Source: DASUBV01 sp036501025 (GTDB lineage Bacteria; Actinomycetota; Actinomycetes; Streptosporangiales; Streptosporangiaceae). From it: a DNA stretch of 64,000 nt. A program made the position numbers and the translations under genes. The notes beneath the pieces were generated by a model. It worked only from the letters and a program-made list of their open reading frames with translations. It ran no database searches and was not told where the DNA came from. Within the stretch, counting starts at the first letter, position 1. Every line of letters starts with the position of its first letter. This document shows positions 23,771 through 32,669 of this stretch, piece by piece. The stretch lies in the NCBI GenBank assembly GCA_036501025.1, contig DASYBB010000036.1, positions 1 to 64,000 on the forward strand, written 5' to 3'.

Positions 23771-23880
23771 CTGCAAACCACCCCCGCGCCCACTGCAAAC
23801 CACCCCCGCGCCCGCTGCAAACCACCCCCGCGCCCGCTCCAAACCACCCCCGCGCCCGCTCCAAACCACCCCCCACACAT
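23771..23880. repeat. five 22-bp tandem repeats
   Basis: Consensus CTGCAAACCACCCCCGCGCC plus CG. Copies start at 23771, 23793, 23815, 23837 and 23859. The last two begin CTCC instead of CTGC and the fifth decays at its 3' end. The units abut with no spacer, so this is not a CRISPR array. Confidence 0.9.
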
Positions 23881-24072
23881 CCCCGCGGCCGAATCAAGCA
23901 CCAATGGCCGTCATAGCCAGATCCGGCGCCCGTAGTTACTGATCGTTTACCGCGGCCATAGATTTCTGCCCCGCCGCGTCGGGTACGCACGCTCACGCTA
24001 GGTAACTAGGATGTCGCAGGCAGTCACGCACGGTGACCACGTGACTGGGCTTGGCGCGGACGGGGGAACGGC

Positions 24073-25350
24073 GTGTTTGGTGTGCGGGGGGCCAGCGAGC
24101 AGGCGGCGGGCCAGGAACTGGAGCGGCCGCGAGCGCAGCCGCAGGCAGAGGGCGGGGGACCGGGGGACCGGTCGCCGGGGGACGGGCCCGGCGGCGGGCG
24201 CGGGCCCGGGCAGCACCGCCGGGGCCGGATCATCCTGGTCGCCGCCGTGGCGGTGGCGGTGGTCATCGCCGGGACGCTGTACGCGGTGCTGCGGAACGCG
24301 GGCTCGACCTACACCGGCCCGGACCTGACGCTGCCGAACGCGGCCGTGCTGCGGCTCGTGTCGGTGGCCCCGGCCGCGAGCAGCACCGACGTCAACGGTG
24401 CGGCCCCGGTCATGGTCGAGTTCAACGGGCCGCTCAAGAGCGGCTCCCCGAGCCCGGTCATCACGCCCGCCGTCCGCGGCACCTGGACGCACGCCGGCGA
24501 CAGCGCGATCTTCGCGCCCGCCACAGCGTTCGCGCCGTCGACGCGGTACACGATCCAGATCCCGGCCGGGATCCAGGCCAAGGGCGGCGCCCGGCTGTCC
24601 GGCGCCACGACCACGGTCCACTTCACCACCGGCGGCTACTCGCCGCTCCGGCTCAGCCAGCTGCTCAGCCAGCTCGGCTACCTGCCGATGACCTGGTCGC
24701 CGGCCACCAGCCCGGCCGCCCGCGCGGAACTGCAGAACGTCAGCAACATGTCCCAGAGCCAGGAGGCGATGGCGTTCGACCCGCCCGCCGGGACGTTCGC
24801 CTTCCGCACCGGCTACCCGGCCGCCCTGGAAGCCATGTGGACGCCGGACCAGCCCAACGTCGTGCTCAAGGGCGCGATCATGGCCTTCCAGCACGACCAC
24901 GGGATGCTGCCGACCGGCGTGCTCAGCGCGAAGATCTGGGCCGACCTGTTCACGGCCGCGGCGGCCGGCGACCGGAACGCCAGCGGCTACACCTACGCCG
25001 TGGCCAGCAAGACCCTGCCGGAGACGCTGACCATCTGGCACAACGGCCATCAGGTGTTCCACTCGCTGGCCAACACCGGCCTGCCGGGCGAGCCGACCGT
25101 GAACGGCACGTTCCCGGTGTACGAGAAGTTCCGGTTCCAGATCATGAGCGGCACCAACCCGAACGGCAGCCATTACTCCGACCCGGTCTCGTTCGTGTCG
25201 TACTTCAACGGGGGCGACGCCGTCCATTACTTCTCCCGCCCCGGCTACGGCTACGAGCAGAGCCTGGGCTGCGTGGAGCTGCCCTATAACTCCGCCGCGG
25301 CCGCCTACCCGTTCCTCACCTACGGCAGCCTGGTCACCGTCTCGGGCTGA
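24073..25350 (+). CDS. L,D-transpeptidase-like (YkuD) protein, membrane-anchored, with Ig-like domain
   Basis: 425 residues. A cytoplasmic Pro/Gly-rich start (about 1-50), a membrane helix (about 53-75, IILVAAVAVAVVIAGTLYAV) and an Ig-like domain (about 90-195) with VVAP-type strands and TRYTIQIPAGIQAKGG. A linker resembling a peptidoglycan-binding region follows (LSQLLSQLGYLPMTW ... AIMAFQHDHGMLPTGVLSAKIW). The YkuD catalytic domain comes last, with H385 (AVHYFSR) and C400 in QSLGCVELPYNS. The usual SHGC motif is SLGC here. Such enzymes make 3-3 cross-links in peptidoglycan or attach proteins to it. GTG at 24073 preceded by GGGGGA. Paralogue follows at 25613. Confidence 0.8.
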   Translation: MFGVRGASEQAAGQELERPRAQPQAEGGGPGDRSPGDGPGGGRGPGQHRRGRIILVAAVAVAVVIAGTLYAVLRNAGSTYTGPDLTLPNAAVLRLVSVAPAASSTDVNGAAPVMVEFNGPLKSGSPSPVITPAVRGTWTHAGDSAIFAPATAFAPSTRYTIQIPAGIQAKGGARLSGATTTVHFTTGGYSPLRLSQLLSQLGYLPMTWSPATSPAARAELQNVSNMSQSQEAMAFDPPAGTFAFRTGYPAALEAMWTPDQPNVVLKGAIMAFQHDHGMLPTGVLSAKIWADLFTAAAAGDRNASGYTYAVASKTLPETLTIWHNGHQVFHSLANTGLPGEPTVNGTFPVYEKFRFQIMSGTNPNGSHYSDPVSFVSYFNGGDAVHYFSRPGYGYEQSLGCVELPYNSAAAAYPFLTYGSLVTVSG

Positions 25351-25400
25351 CGAACGGCCGGCGGGCGCCGCTCCCGGCGCAACGCTGCATAACACCGCAG

Positions 25401-25461
25401 TTCCGGACGTATCGCCGCCCGGTCCCGCCGCCGCGGGGCCGGGCGGCGGCATGTCCGGGAA
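25401..25461 (+). terminator. long two-tier hairpin between the two transpeptidase-like genes
   Basis: Inner arms 25413-25427 and 25434-25448 pair over 15 bp with one G-U and a 6-nt loop. Outer arms TTCCGGAC (25401-25408) and GTCCGGGAA (25453-25461) extend it with one bulge. It begins 50 bp past the stop of the first transpeptidase-like gene, and is by far the strongest hairpin in this gap. No T-tract follows. Confidence 0.55.
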
Positions 25462-25612
25462 CCTTGCGTGATGCTCAACAGTTACGAAACGGGCAACCAA
25501 ATCTGGCCGGAAGCACGTTGTCCAGAGTGAGAGAATCTCCTGGTATACCTCAGGGGATCGTGGTGAACGCCCGGATCGCGGTGGACCGGGCGGTAGGCGA
25601 GGGAGCGCGCCG

Positions 25613-26788
25613 TTGTCTGGACTGGGTCAGTTTCGCGGGCGGATCGCCGTGCTGGGCGGGGTCATCGTCATCCTGCTCGCCGCCGGATCCTGGATCGCGC
25701 TGACGCACGCGTCGGCGAAGGCCAGCGCGGCCCACGTGACGACGACCCAGTCGGGCCACGGCAAGGCCAAGGCCAAGGTCGCGCCGCTGACCATCGTGAG
25801 CAGCACGCCGACGCAGCACCAGCAGGGCGTCAACGGCGCCGGCCCGGTCCAGGTGCAGTTCTCGACGCCGCTGGCGGACGGCTCCCCGATGCCGACGATC
25901 ACCCCGGACGTGCCCGGCACCTGGCAGCGGACCGGCCACGGCACCGTCCAGTTCACCCCGGCCGACGGCTTCCCGGCCAACACCTTCGTCCAGGTTCACG
26001 TGCCCGGCGGCGCGTCCGGCGTCCGGGCCAAGGACGGCGGCCAGCTCACCTCGTCGTCGATTGTGTACTTCCACACCGGCGCCTACTCCGCCGCCCGCCT
26101 GCCCGAGCTGCTCGCCCAGCTCGGCTACCTGCCGCTGGCCTGGGCGCCGTCCGCGGGCCAGGCCAGCCCGGCGCTCGGCGACGCGGCCGCCCAGCTGAAG
26201 GCGGCCTACACGGCACCGGACGGCACCTTCACCTGGGAGCCCGGCTACCCGCCGGGGCTGCAGAGCTTCTGGGACAACGGCAGCCCGGACGGCCTGATCG
26301 TGCACGGTGCCGTCATGGCGTTCGAGTCTGACAACGGCCTGGCCATGGACGGCACGGCCGGCCCGGCGGTCTGGAAGGACCTGCTGGCCGCGGCCGACGC
26401 GAGCAAGATGAACACGCACGGCTACACCTACGCCGTGGCCGACCAGCACTACCCCGAGACCCTGACCGTGTACCACGACGGCAAGGTCATCCTGCACACC
26501 CCGGCCAACACCGGCATCCCGGCCGCCCCGACCACGGTCGGCACCGCCGCGGTCTACCTCCGGTACCTGAACCAGATCATGAAGGGCACCAACCCCGACG
26601 GCACCAAGTACGCCGACCCGGTCTCCTACGTGGCCTACTTCCGGGCCGGCGAGGCAGTGCACTACTTCCCGCGCGGATCCTACGGCTCCCTGCAGAGCCT
26701 GGGCTGCGTCGAGCTCCCGTACAACACGGCCAAGTTCATCTGGCCCTACCTGACCTACGGGACGCTCGTGACGGTCACCCCGCAGTAA
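25613..26788 (+). CDS. L,D-transpeptidase-like (YkuD) protein, paralogue of the preceding gene
   Basis: 391 residues. Short cytoplasmic start, helix at about 10-31 (IAVLGGVIVILLAAGSWIAL), Ig-like domain (about 55-150), peptidoglycan-binding-like linker (LPELLAQLGYLPLAW ... AVMAFESDNGLAMDG), and a YkuD domain with H350 (AVHYFPR) and C365 in QSLGCVELPYNT. Spacing H-x14-C and the SLGC variant are identical to the gene upstream, so the two arose by duplication. The start is a TTG at 25613, chosen because GAGGGAG precedes it by 8 bp and no ATG or GTG lies in frame upstream. Mature region faces outside; expected substrate is the peptidoglycan stem peptide. Confidence 0.8.
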   Translation: MSGLGQFRGRIAVLGGVIVILLAAGSWIALTHASAKASAAHVTTTQSGHGKAKAKVAPLTIVSSTPTQHQQGVNGAGPVQVQFSTPLADGSPMPTITPDVPGTWQRTGHGTVQFTPADGFPANTFVQVHVPGGASGVRAKDGGQLTSSSIVYFHTGAYSAARLPELLAQLGYLPLAWAPSAGQASPALGDAAAQLKAAYTAPDGTFTWEPGYPPGLQSFWDNGSPDGLIVHGAVMAFESDNGLAMDGTAGPAVWKDLLAAADASKMNTHGYTYAVADQHYPETLTVYHDGKVILHTPANTGIPAAPTTVGTAAVYLRYLNQIMKGTNPDGTKYADPVSYVAYFRAGEAVHYFPRGSYGSLQSLGCVELPYNTAKFIWPYLTYGTLVTVTPQ

Positions 26789-26802
26789 CCGCCCGCCCAT
26801 CC

Positions 26803-26833
26803 GAAACGGGGCCGCCCGGCGCCGCCCAGTTTC
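26803..26833 (+). terminator. hairpin after the second transpeptidase-like gene
   Basis: GAAACGGGGCCG (26803-26814) and CCGCCCAGTTTC (26822-26833) pair at 10 of 12 positions around a 7-nt loop, 15 bp after the stop codon. Confidence 0.45.
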
Positions 26834-26930
26834 GCCAGGGCTGGCCGGCGGCGGGGCGGATAGTCTCGCGCGCCAGCTTCCCGGCCTCGGTAGCATCGGA
26901 CGCAAGTCACCCACCTCTGAGGAGCCCGCC

Positions 26931-28973
26931 GTGCCTGCCGACAAGCTTCGCATCACCCTCGCCGGACGCGAGCAGGTGGTGGAAGCGGGGACGACGGCGG
27001 CCGGCGCGCTCGACGGCCAGCCCGCGATCGCCGCCCGGGTCAATGGCGTGCTGCGCGACCTGGCCGTGCCGCTGGCCGACGGCGACGCGGTCGAGGCCGT
27101 CGCCGCCGACAGCCCGGACGGGCTCGCGATCCTGCGCCACTCCGCCGCCCACGTGATGGCCCAGGCCGTGCAGGAGCTGTTCCCGGACGCCAAGCTCGGC
27201 ATCGGGCCGCCGGTCGAGAACGGCTTCTACTACGACTTCGACGTGGCGCAGCCGTTCGGCCCCGATGACCTCAAGGCCATCGAGGGGCGGATGCGCCAGA
27301 TCATCCGCCAGGGCCAGGGCTTCGCCCGCCGCGTGGTCAGCGACGCCGAGGCCCGGGCCGAGCTGGCGGGCGAGCCGTACAAGCTGGAGCTGATCTCGCT
27401 CAAGGGCAGCGGGCCGGCCGACGAGGCGGCGGGCATCGAGCGGGCCTTCGCGGACGCCGCCGCGGCCGAGACGGCCAGTGCCATCGCGTTCACCGCCGAG
27501 GAGGCCGTGGAGGTCGGCGGCGGCCAGCTGACCATGTACGACAACGTCAACCTCAAGACCGGCGAGCGGTACTGGACCGACCTGTGCCGCGGCCCGCACC
27601 TGCCCACCACCCGGCAGATCCCGGCCTTCAAGCTGATGCGCACCGGCGGCGCCTACTGGCGCGGCAGCGAGAAGAACCCGCAGCTCCAGCGGATCTACGG
27701 CACCGCGTGGGCGTCCCGCGAGGCGCAGGACGCCTACCTGCAGCTCCTCGCCGAGGCGGAGAAGCGCGACCACCGCAAGCTGGGCACCGAGCTCGACCTG
27801 TTCTCGTTCCCGACCGAGATCGGCAGCGGGCTCGCCGTCTTCCACCCCAAGGGCGGCCTGGTCCGGCGGATCCTGGAGGACTACTCGCGGCAGGCGCACG
27901 AGGCGGCCGGCTACGAGTTCGTCAACACCCCGCACATCACCAAGTCCGAGCTGTTCGAGATCTCCGGCCACCTGGACTGGTTCGGCGACAACATCTACCC
28001 GCCCATGGAGCTCGAGGGCGCCAAGTACTACCTCAAGCCCATGAACTGCCCCATGCACATCCTGATCTACCGGTCCCGCGGCCGGTCCTACCGCGAGCTG
28101 CCGCTGCCGCTGTTCGAGTTCGGCACGGTGTACCGGTACGAGAAGTCCGGGGTCGTGCACGGGCTGACCCGGGTGCGCGGGCTGACCATGGACGACGCGC
28201 ACATCTTCTGCACCCGCGAGCAGGCCGGGGAGCAGCTGCGGAAGCTGCTGGCCTTCGTACTCGACCTGCTCCGCGACTACGGCCTGAACGACTTCTACCT
28301 GGAGCTGTCCACCCGCGACGACGTCAAGGACAAGTGGGTCGGCAGCCTGGAGGACTGGGAGCAGGCCACCGAGGAGCTGCGCCAGGCCGCCGGGGAGTCG
28401 GGCCTGGACCTGGTCGCCGACCCCGGCGGCGCCGCCTTCTACGGGCCGAAGATCTCCGTCCAGGCCAAGGACGCGATCGGGCGGACCTGGCAGCTGTCCA
28501 CGATCCAGGTCGACTACAACCTGCCCAAGCGGTTCGGCCTGGAGTACCAGGCCGCGGACGGGAGCCGGCAGCAGCCGATCATGATCCACCGGGCGCTGTT
28601 CGGGTCGATCGAGCGCTTCTTCGGGATCCTGGTCGAGCACTACGCCGGCGCGTTCCCGCCGTGGCTGGCCCCGGTCCAGGTGACGGGCATCCCCATCGCC
28701 GACGCGCACGTGCCCTACCTCAACGACATCGCGGCCAGACTGCGCGAGCGGGGCATCCGGGTCGAGGTCGACGACGCCGACGACCGGATGCAGAAGAAGA
28801 TCCGCACGGCCCAGCGGCAGAAGGTGCCGTTCATGCTGCTGGCCGGGGACGAGGACGTGGCCAAGGGCGCGGTCTCGTTCCGGTACCGCAGCGGCGAGCA
28901 GAAGAACGGGGTGCCGGTGGCCGAGGCCATCGAGGAGATCGCCGCGGCGGTGGCCAGCCGGATCCAGGTCTGA
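26931..28973 (+). CDS. thrS: threonyl-tRNA synthetase
   Basis: 680 residues, full length. N-terminal TGS domain (about 4-65, ITLAGREQVVEAG), editing/SAD domain (about 70-245) with HSAAHVMAQAV and YWTDLCRGPHLPTT, class II catalytic core (about 270-560) with the zinc-ligand MNCPMHI, motif 2 RYEKSGVVHGLTRVRGLTMDDAH region and motif 3 MIHRALFGSIERF. A C-terminal anticodon-binding domain follows (about 565-680). It charges tRNA-Thr and clears mischarged serine. The start is GTG (26931) after GAGGAG. No T-box-like leader was seen in the 140 bp upstream. First gene of the conserved thrS-HIT pair, 4 bp before the HIT gene. Confidence 0.97.
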   Translation: MPADKLRITLAGREQVVEAGTTAAGALDGQPAIAARVNGVLRDLAVPLADGDAVEAVAADSPDGLAILRHSAAHVMAQAVQELFPDAKLGIGPPVENGFYYDFDVAQPFGPDDLKAIEGRMRQIIRQGQGFARRVVSDAEARAELAGEPYKLELISLKGSGPADEAAGIERAFADAAAAETASAIAFTAEEAVEVGGGQLTMYDNVNLKTGERYWTDLCRGPHLPTTRQIPAFKLMRTGGAYWRGSEKNPQLQRIYGTAWASREAQDAYLQLLAEAEKRDHRKLGTELDLFSFPTEIGSGLAVFHPKGGLVRRILEDYSRQAHEAAGYEFVNTPHITKSELFEISGHLDWFGDNIYPPMELEGAKYYLKPMNCPMHILIYRSRGRSYRELPLPLFEFGTVYRYEKSGVVHGLTRVRGLTMDDAHIFCTREQAGEQLRKLLAFVLDLLRDYGLNDFYLELSTRDDVKDKWVGSLEDWEQATEELRQAAGESGLDLVADPGGAAFYGPKISVQAKDAIGRTWQLSTIQVDYNLPKRFGLEYQAADGSRQQPIMIHRALFGSIERFFGILVEHYAGAFPPWLAPVQVTGIPIADAHVPYLNDIAARLRERGIRVEVDDADDRMQKKIRTAQRQKVPFMLLAGDEDVAKGAVSFRYRSGEQKNGVPVAEAIEEIAAAVASRIQV

Positions 28974-28977
28974 CGCG

Positions 28978-29529
28978 GTGGCGGGCAGTTCCGCTGGGGA
29001 CAGCGAGCCGCAGCCGCAGCGCGGGGTCGGCGACCCGGACCGGTTCCAGCGGCTGTGGACGCCGCACCGGATGGCGTACATCACCGGCGCGCACCCGGCC
29101 GGGACGGGGGAGTGCCCGTTCGACGAGATCCCCCGGCTGCCCGACGCCGAGGGCCTGGTCGTCGCGCGCGGCGTGGCCGTCTACGCGGTGCTGAACCTGT
29201 TCCCCTACAACGCCGGGCACCTGCTGGTCGTCCCCTACCGGCACGTCGCCGACTACACCGAGCTGGACGAGAAGGAGACGGCCGAGCTGGCCGGGTTCAC
29301 CAAGGCCGCGATGACGGCGCTGCGCGCGGTGGGCGGGCCGCACGGGTTCAACATCGGGATGAACATGGGCTCGGCGGCGGGCGCCGGCATCGAGGCCCAC
29401 CTGCACCAGCACGTCGTGCCGCGGTGGGGCGGCGACGCCAACTTCATGCCGATCGTCGGCCAGACCAAGGTCCTCCCGCAGCTGCTGGCGGAGACCCGGG
29501 AGCTGGTGGCGGCGGCCTGGCCGGCCTAG
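28978..29529 (+). CDS. HIT-family AP4A phosphorylase-like protein
   Basis: 183 residues. Contains the histidine triad H141-L-H143-Q-H145 (HLHQHVVPRW) and NAGHLLVVPYRHVADYTELD. The length and the position directly after thrS match mycobacterial Rv2613c, a diadenosine tetraphosphate phosphorylase, so a role in degrading dinucleotide polyphosphates, which are side products of aminoacyl-tRNA synthetases, is likely. GTG at 28978, 4 bp after thrS, indicates one mRNA. In mycobacteria pgsA follows directly; here the convergent EF-G paralogue intervenes. Confidence 0.9.
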   Translation: MAGSSAGDSEPQPQRGVGDPDRFQRLWTPHRMAYITGAHPAGTGECPFDEIPRLPDAEGLVVARGVAVYAVLNLFPYNAGHLLVVPYRHVADYTELDEKETAELAGFTKAAMTALRAVGGPHGFNIGMNMGSAAGAGIEAHLHQHVVPRWGGDANFMPIVGQTKVLPQLLAETRELVAAAWPA

Positions 29530-29553
29530 CCGCCGCCACCGGCCCCGGCTACC

Positions 29554-31701
29554 TCATACCTTCGACTCCTCCGCGACCTTGCCCGCCAGGTGCGAGGGCA
29601 GCGGCTCGTGCCGCAGGTAGGCGCGGCTGAACGAGCCCGTCCCGTGCGACATGGACCGCAGGTCGATGGCGTAGCGGATGATCTCCAGCTCGGGGATCTC
29701 GGCCTTGACCAGGGTCCGCCCGCCGGCCACCGGCTCGGTGCCGAGGACCCGGCCCCGCCGGGAGGACAAGTCGGACATGATCGCGCCCACATGGTCGTCG
29801 GCCACGAGCACCGACACCTCGTCGACCGGCTCCAGCAGCAGCATCTGGCCGTGGTCGGCGGCGTCGCGCAGCGCGGCCCGCCCGGCCTTCTGGAACGCCA
29901 TGTCCGAGGAGTCGACCGAGTGCGCCTTGCCGTCGTACAGCGTGACCCGGATGTCGATCATCGGGTACCCGGCCAGGCAGCCCTGCTCCATCTGGGACCG
30001 GATGCCCTTCTCGACCGACGGGATGAACTGGCGCGGCACCACGCCGCCGACGATCTTGTCGACGAACTCGAAGCCGCCGCCCGAGGGCAGCGGCTCGACC
30101 TCGACGTGGCAGATGCCGAACTCGCCGTGACCGCCGGACTGCTTGACGTTCCGGCCCAGGCCGTGCGCCTTGCCGCCGACGGTCTCGCGCAGCGGCACCC
30201 GCAGCGGCGTCGTCTCCACGCCCACCCCGTAGCGGCTGTTGAGGCGGTCCAGCAGCAGGTCGGCGTGGGCCTCGCCCATGCACCACAGCACCAGCTGGCG
30301 GGTCTCGGCGTTGTTCTCCAGGCGCAGTGTCGGGTCCTCGGCCACCAGCCGGCCGAGGGCCTGCGACATCTTGTCCTCGTCCGCCTTGGACTTGGCCGCG
30401 ATGGCGATGGGCAGCAGCGGCTCGGGGCTGTCCCAGGCCTCCATCAGCAGCGGCTGCTCCTTGTCGGACAGGGTGTCCCCGGTCTCGGCCGTGCTGAGCT
30501 TGGCCACCGCGCAGATATCGCCGGCCAGGCACTGGGTGACGCTGCGCTGGGTCTTGCCCAGCGGCGAGGTGATGGCCCCGATGCGCTCGTCGACGTCGTG
30601 GTCGGCGTGCCCGCGCTCGGCCCGGCCGTGGCCGGAGACGTGCACCGGGGCGTCCGGGCGCAGCGTGCCCGAGAACACCCGGACCAGGCTGATCCGGCCC
30701 ACGTACGGATCGGAGGTGGTCTTCACGATCTCGGCCAGCAGCGGCCCGTCGGGGTCACTGACCAGGCCGCTGACCGGCTTCCCGGCCACGGTGGTGACGG
30801 CGGGCAGCGGGTGCTCGGCCGGGGCCGGGAAGGCCTGGGTCATGACCTCGAGCAGTTCCTCCAGCCCCAGGGCCTGCGGCGAGGCGACCGCCAGCACCGG
30901 GAACAGGGTGCCGCGGGCGACGGCCGTTTCGAGATCATCGATGAGTACCTTGGGATCGATCTCCTCGTCGGACAGGTACCGGTCCATGAGGGTCTCGTCT
31001 TCGCTCTCCTGGATGATCGCCTCGATCAGCCCGGAGCGGGCCTCGGCGACCCGGTCGGCGTCCGCCTCGGTGACCTCGCAGTCGACCCGGCTATCGCCGG
31101 AATAGTCGTACATGCGGCCCGACAGCAGGCCGATGAGGCCGCACACGCCGCCCTCGCCGTCGGGCACGGGCAGGTAGAGCGGTGCCACCGACTCGCCGAA
31201 CGCGGCCCGGCAGGCGGCCAGGGCCTCGTCGAAGTCGGCCCGCTGATGGTCGATCTTGGTGATCACCACCGCGCGGGGCGTGCCCGCGCTCGCGCACTCC
31301 TCCCACAGCATCCGGGTCAGCCCGTCGACCCCGTCGACGGCCGAGACGGTGAACAGCGCGGCGTCGGCGGCCCGGAGGCCGGCGCGCAGGTCCCCGGTGA
31401 AGTCGGCGTAGCCGGGCGTGTCGAGGAGGTTAATTTTCACGCCCGCGTGCTCGAACGGGATCAGCGTCAGGTTCACTGAGCGCTGCTGGCGGACCTCGAC
31501 CTCGTCGAAGTCGCTGACGGTCGTCCCGTCCTCGACCCGGCCCGGCCGCTGGATCGTCCCGGTGGCCGTCAGCAGAGCCTCGGCCAGTGTTGTCTTCCCT
31601 GCTCCTGAGTGGCCGACCAGCACCACGTTGCGCACGCTCTCGGGCTGGCCGGCCATTGGTGCCCGGCCGGCGGCTCCTGGTGCATGAGTCTTGTCCGCCA
31701 T
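29554..31701 (-). CDS. elongation factor G-like GTPase (EF-G2 type)
   Basis: 715 residues, five-domain EF-G architecture. GTPase motifs: G1 GHSGAGKTTL, G3 DTPGYADF, and G4 TKID in place of NKxD. Domains II-V follow, including RDAADHGQMLLLEPVDEVSV and GRVLGTEPVAGG near the C-terminus. Length and sequence match the second, non-canonical EF-G of actinobacteria (mycobacterial FusA2 is 714 residues), not the essential translocase of the str operon; its role in translation is not settled. ATG at 31701 has GAGGAGG 9 bp before it; an upstream in-frame ATG at 31770 was rejected. Convergent with the HIT gene, divergent from pgsA. Confidence 0.9.
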   Translation of the reverse strand: MADKTHAPGAAGRAPMAGQPESVRNVVLVGHSGAGKTTLAEALLTATGTIQRPGRVEDGTTVSDFDEVEVRQQRSVNLTLIPFEHAGVKINLLDTPGYADFTGDLRAGLRAADAALFTVSAVDGVDGLTRMLWEECASAGTPRAVVITKIDHQRADFDEALAACRAAFGESVAPLYLPVPDGEGGVCGLIGLLSGRMYDYSGDSRVDCEVTEADADRVAEARSGLIEAIIQESEDETLMDRYLSDEEIDPKVLIDDLETAVARGTLFPVLAVASPQALGLEELLEVMTQAFPAPAEHPLPAVTTVAGKPVSGLVSDPDGPLLAEIVKTTSDPYVGRISLVRVFSGTLRPDAPVHVSGHGRAERGHADHDVDERIGAITSPLGKTQRSVTQCLAGDICAVAKLSTAETGDTLSDKEQPLLMEAWDSPEPLLPIAIAAKSKADEDKMSQALGRLVAEDPTLRLENNAETRQLVLWCMGEAHADLLLDRLNSRYGVGVETTPLRVPLRETVGGKAHGLGRNVKQSGGHGEFGICHVEVEPLPSGGGFEFVDKIVGGVVPRQFIPSVEKGIRSQMEQGCLAGYPMIDIRVTLYDGKAHSVDSSDMAFQKAGRAALRDAADHGQMLLLEPVDEVSVLVADDHVGAIMSDLSSRRGRVLGTEPVAGGRTLVKAEIPELEIIRYAIDLRSMSHGTGSFSRAYLRHEPLPSHLAGKVAEESKV

Positions 31702-31982
31702 CCGCGTCGCCTCCTCGCGTCGTTTGGCTGCTGCATGGCCAGCCTTTACCTGCCGGCCATGCGATAACAAGACCCCGCGGAGAAAGAGAGAGCCTGTTGT
31801 GGTATGCCTGGGTCGGCCCGGTTCCGCCCCGGCGGGCCGGACCGCGAAACTCGCGGGGCCGCGTGGGCGTATGTCCGGCTCGCGGCCATGCCCCGCGGCC
31901 GCTTCCCGCCGCCCTAGCCGCTTCCAGCCGGCGGGTCGGGGCCGGATGATCCCGGTCCCGCCGCCAGTAAGATCAAGCCGCC

Positions 31983-32669
31983 ATGCTGAACAAGCTGCGA
32001 CCGGCCCTGGCGCGCGTGCTGGGGCCCGTCGGCCACGCCCTCGCGCGCACCCCGCTCACGCCGAACGCGATCACCGTCATCGGGACCGTCGGCGTCTGCG
32101 CCAGCGCGCTCACCCTGTACCCCACCGCCCACCTGTTCGCCGGCACGGTGGTGTGCACGGTATTCGTGCTTTTCGACATGCTGGACGGCGCCCTGGCCCG
32201 GGTGAAGGGGGCCAGCGGCCCGTTCGGCGCGTTCCTCGACTCGACCCTCGACCGGGTCGCGGACGCGGCCATCTTCGGCGGCCTGGCCTGCTACTTTGTG
32301 CTCCACGGGCACGGGCGCGGGGACCGGGTCATGGCCGCCGTGGCACTGTTCTGCCTGGTGTCGGGTGCCCTGGTCTCCTACGCCAAGGCCCGCGCCCAGG
32401 GCCTCGGGCTGAACGCGGATGTCGGCATCGCCGAGCGGCCTGAGCGGATGATTATCGGGCTTGTCGCCATAGGTTTGTCCGGGCTGGGCGTCCCGTTTGT
32501 CCTTGCCGTGGGACTATGGCTGCTCGCGGCGGTCAGCGCGGTGACGTTCGGGCAGCGCGTGCTCGCGGTGCGCCGGTCGGCGGCCGCTCCCGCCGCCCCG
32601 GTCAGCGATGCCGCGACGAGCGGCGCCGCGACCCGTAGCGCTGGAGGTGGCACGGATGGCCCGGTTTAA
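31983..32669 (+). CDS. pgsA: phosphatidylinositol phosphate synthase (CDP-alcohol phosphatidyltransferase)
   Basis: 228 residues, about six helices. The CDP-alcohol phosphotransferase signature is complete: D65-M-L-D68-G-A-L-A-R73 ... G82 ... D86 ... D90. The family uses CDP-diacylglycerol; its place directly before the PIM acyltransferase and pimA makes it the actinobacterial enzyme that joins CDP-DAG to inositol-1-phosphate. The tail (about 198-228) is low-complexity Ala/Gly. The next gene starts 14 bp inside this one, so the three are translated together. Confidence 0.93.
   Translation: MLNKLRPALARVLGPVGHALARTPLTPNAITVIGTVGVCASALTLYPTAHLFAGTVVCTVFVLFDMLDGALARVKGASGPFGAFLDSTLDRVADAAIFGGLACYFVLHGHGRGDRVMAAVALFCLVSGALVSYAKARAQGLGLNADVGIAERPERMIIGLVAIGLSGLGVPFVLAVGLWLLAAVSAVTFGQRVLAVRRSAAAPAAPVSDAATSGAATRSAGGGTDGPV

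Larger units (their letters stand above)
23681..24072. other. 392-bp intergenic region with repeats
   Basis: Contains the hairpin at 23695-23734 and the 22-bp repeat array at 23771-23880. After these, 23880-24072 is a less GC-rich stretch (GCCATAGATTTCTG around 23955) that should hold the promoter of the L,D-transpeptidase-like gene. No coding potential seen. Confidence 0.5.

Noticed and set aside
23771..23880. CRISPR array
   Set aside because: Repeats of 22 bp abut without spacers, and no cas genes are present.
26789..26930. T-box or other riboswitch upstream of thrS
   Set aside because: No antiterminator/T-box sequence or specifier structure could be recognised; only a terminator-like hairpin of the preceding gene is present. 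Same for alaS.
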